Part shown: piece after piece, positions 10,907 to 10,918 of the stretch
Layout: each line of letters starts with the position of its first letter
Position numbering within the stretch: position 1 is the first letter of the stretch
Assembly: GCA_026770585.1 (NCBI GenBank)
Contig: MU646672.1
Span: 212,394 to 223,311, forward strand
Direction: 5' to 3'
Source: Baffinella frigidus
Taxonomy: Eukaryota > Cryptophyceae > Cryptomonadales > Baffinellaceae
DNA: 10,918 nucleotides
Notes under the pieces: generated by a model
What the model was told of the DNA's origin: nothing
Databases searched by the model: none
What the model saw: only the letters and a program-made list of their open reading frames with translations
Program-made: the position numbers and the translations under genes

Positions 10907-10918
10907 GGAGATCCTCGT

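Noticed and set aside
1-10918. CRISPR array
   Set aside because: The regular repeats (21-25 bp) have no unique, similar-sized spacers and no cas-like frame; they are ordinary satellites.

Overview
This window looks like nuclear DNA of a eukaryote, taken from a subtelomeric or interstitial repeat-rich region. About a third of it is degenerate 7-bp telomere-type sequence (TTTAGGG and the variants TTTGGGG, TTTCGGG, TTAGGGG, TTTGGTG). The canonical TTTAGGG unit is the plant-type telomere repeat, known from land plants, many green algae, dinoflagellates, chromerids and some other protists. The sequence does not decide between these. I found no protein gene, rRNA or tRNA that I can support. The open frames are short, overlap on both strands, carry no recognisable domain, or come from GA/CT microsatellites.

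Layout. 1-660: telomere-like G-rich and C-rich blocks, a three-copy module and an AT-rich patch. 661-2003: five large foldback elements, each bounded by TA on both sides, four of them packed into 1233-1994. 2004-3200: dispersed GC-rich modules, a G/C-run hairpin, TTTCGGG blocks, CACGTG-centred strand-switch junctions and a sixth TA-flanked foldback that interrupts a sequence present uninterrupted nearby. 3200-4470: mostly telomere-like variants, including TTTGGGG and TTAGGGG runs. 4470-5270: a duplicated GA-bearing segment and a small CCACACAG-ended element. 5270-6530: less telomere-like DNA with a seventh foldback, one arm of a long-range inverted pair (partner at 9205-9371), a 21-bp tandem array and GTCAACTT repeats. 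6540-7560: a complex three-copy module containing heat-shock-element-like sites, with an eighth foldback inside it. 7580-8025: telomere-like DNA with the only long perfect TTTAGGG run. 8025-9560: tandem and dispersed repeats built around GAGAGTTGACTATTATTAC. 9590-10918: a small telomere island, then GA-microsatellite modules that share a conserved block of roughly 50-90 bp, and a second CCACACAG-ended element.

How it fits together. There is no gene system here. The coherent story is genome structure: telomere-like DNA hosting a cluster of miniature inverted-repeat elements with TA at their ends, plus several families of complex tandem or dispersed repeats. The best-supported unusual points are the foldback train with its consistent TA ends, the in-window empty site for one element, block-wise homogenised telomere variants, HSE-like motifs in a repeat module, and a repeated minus-strand block whose changes cluster at third codon positions.
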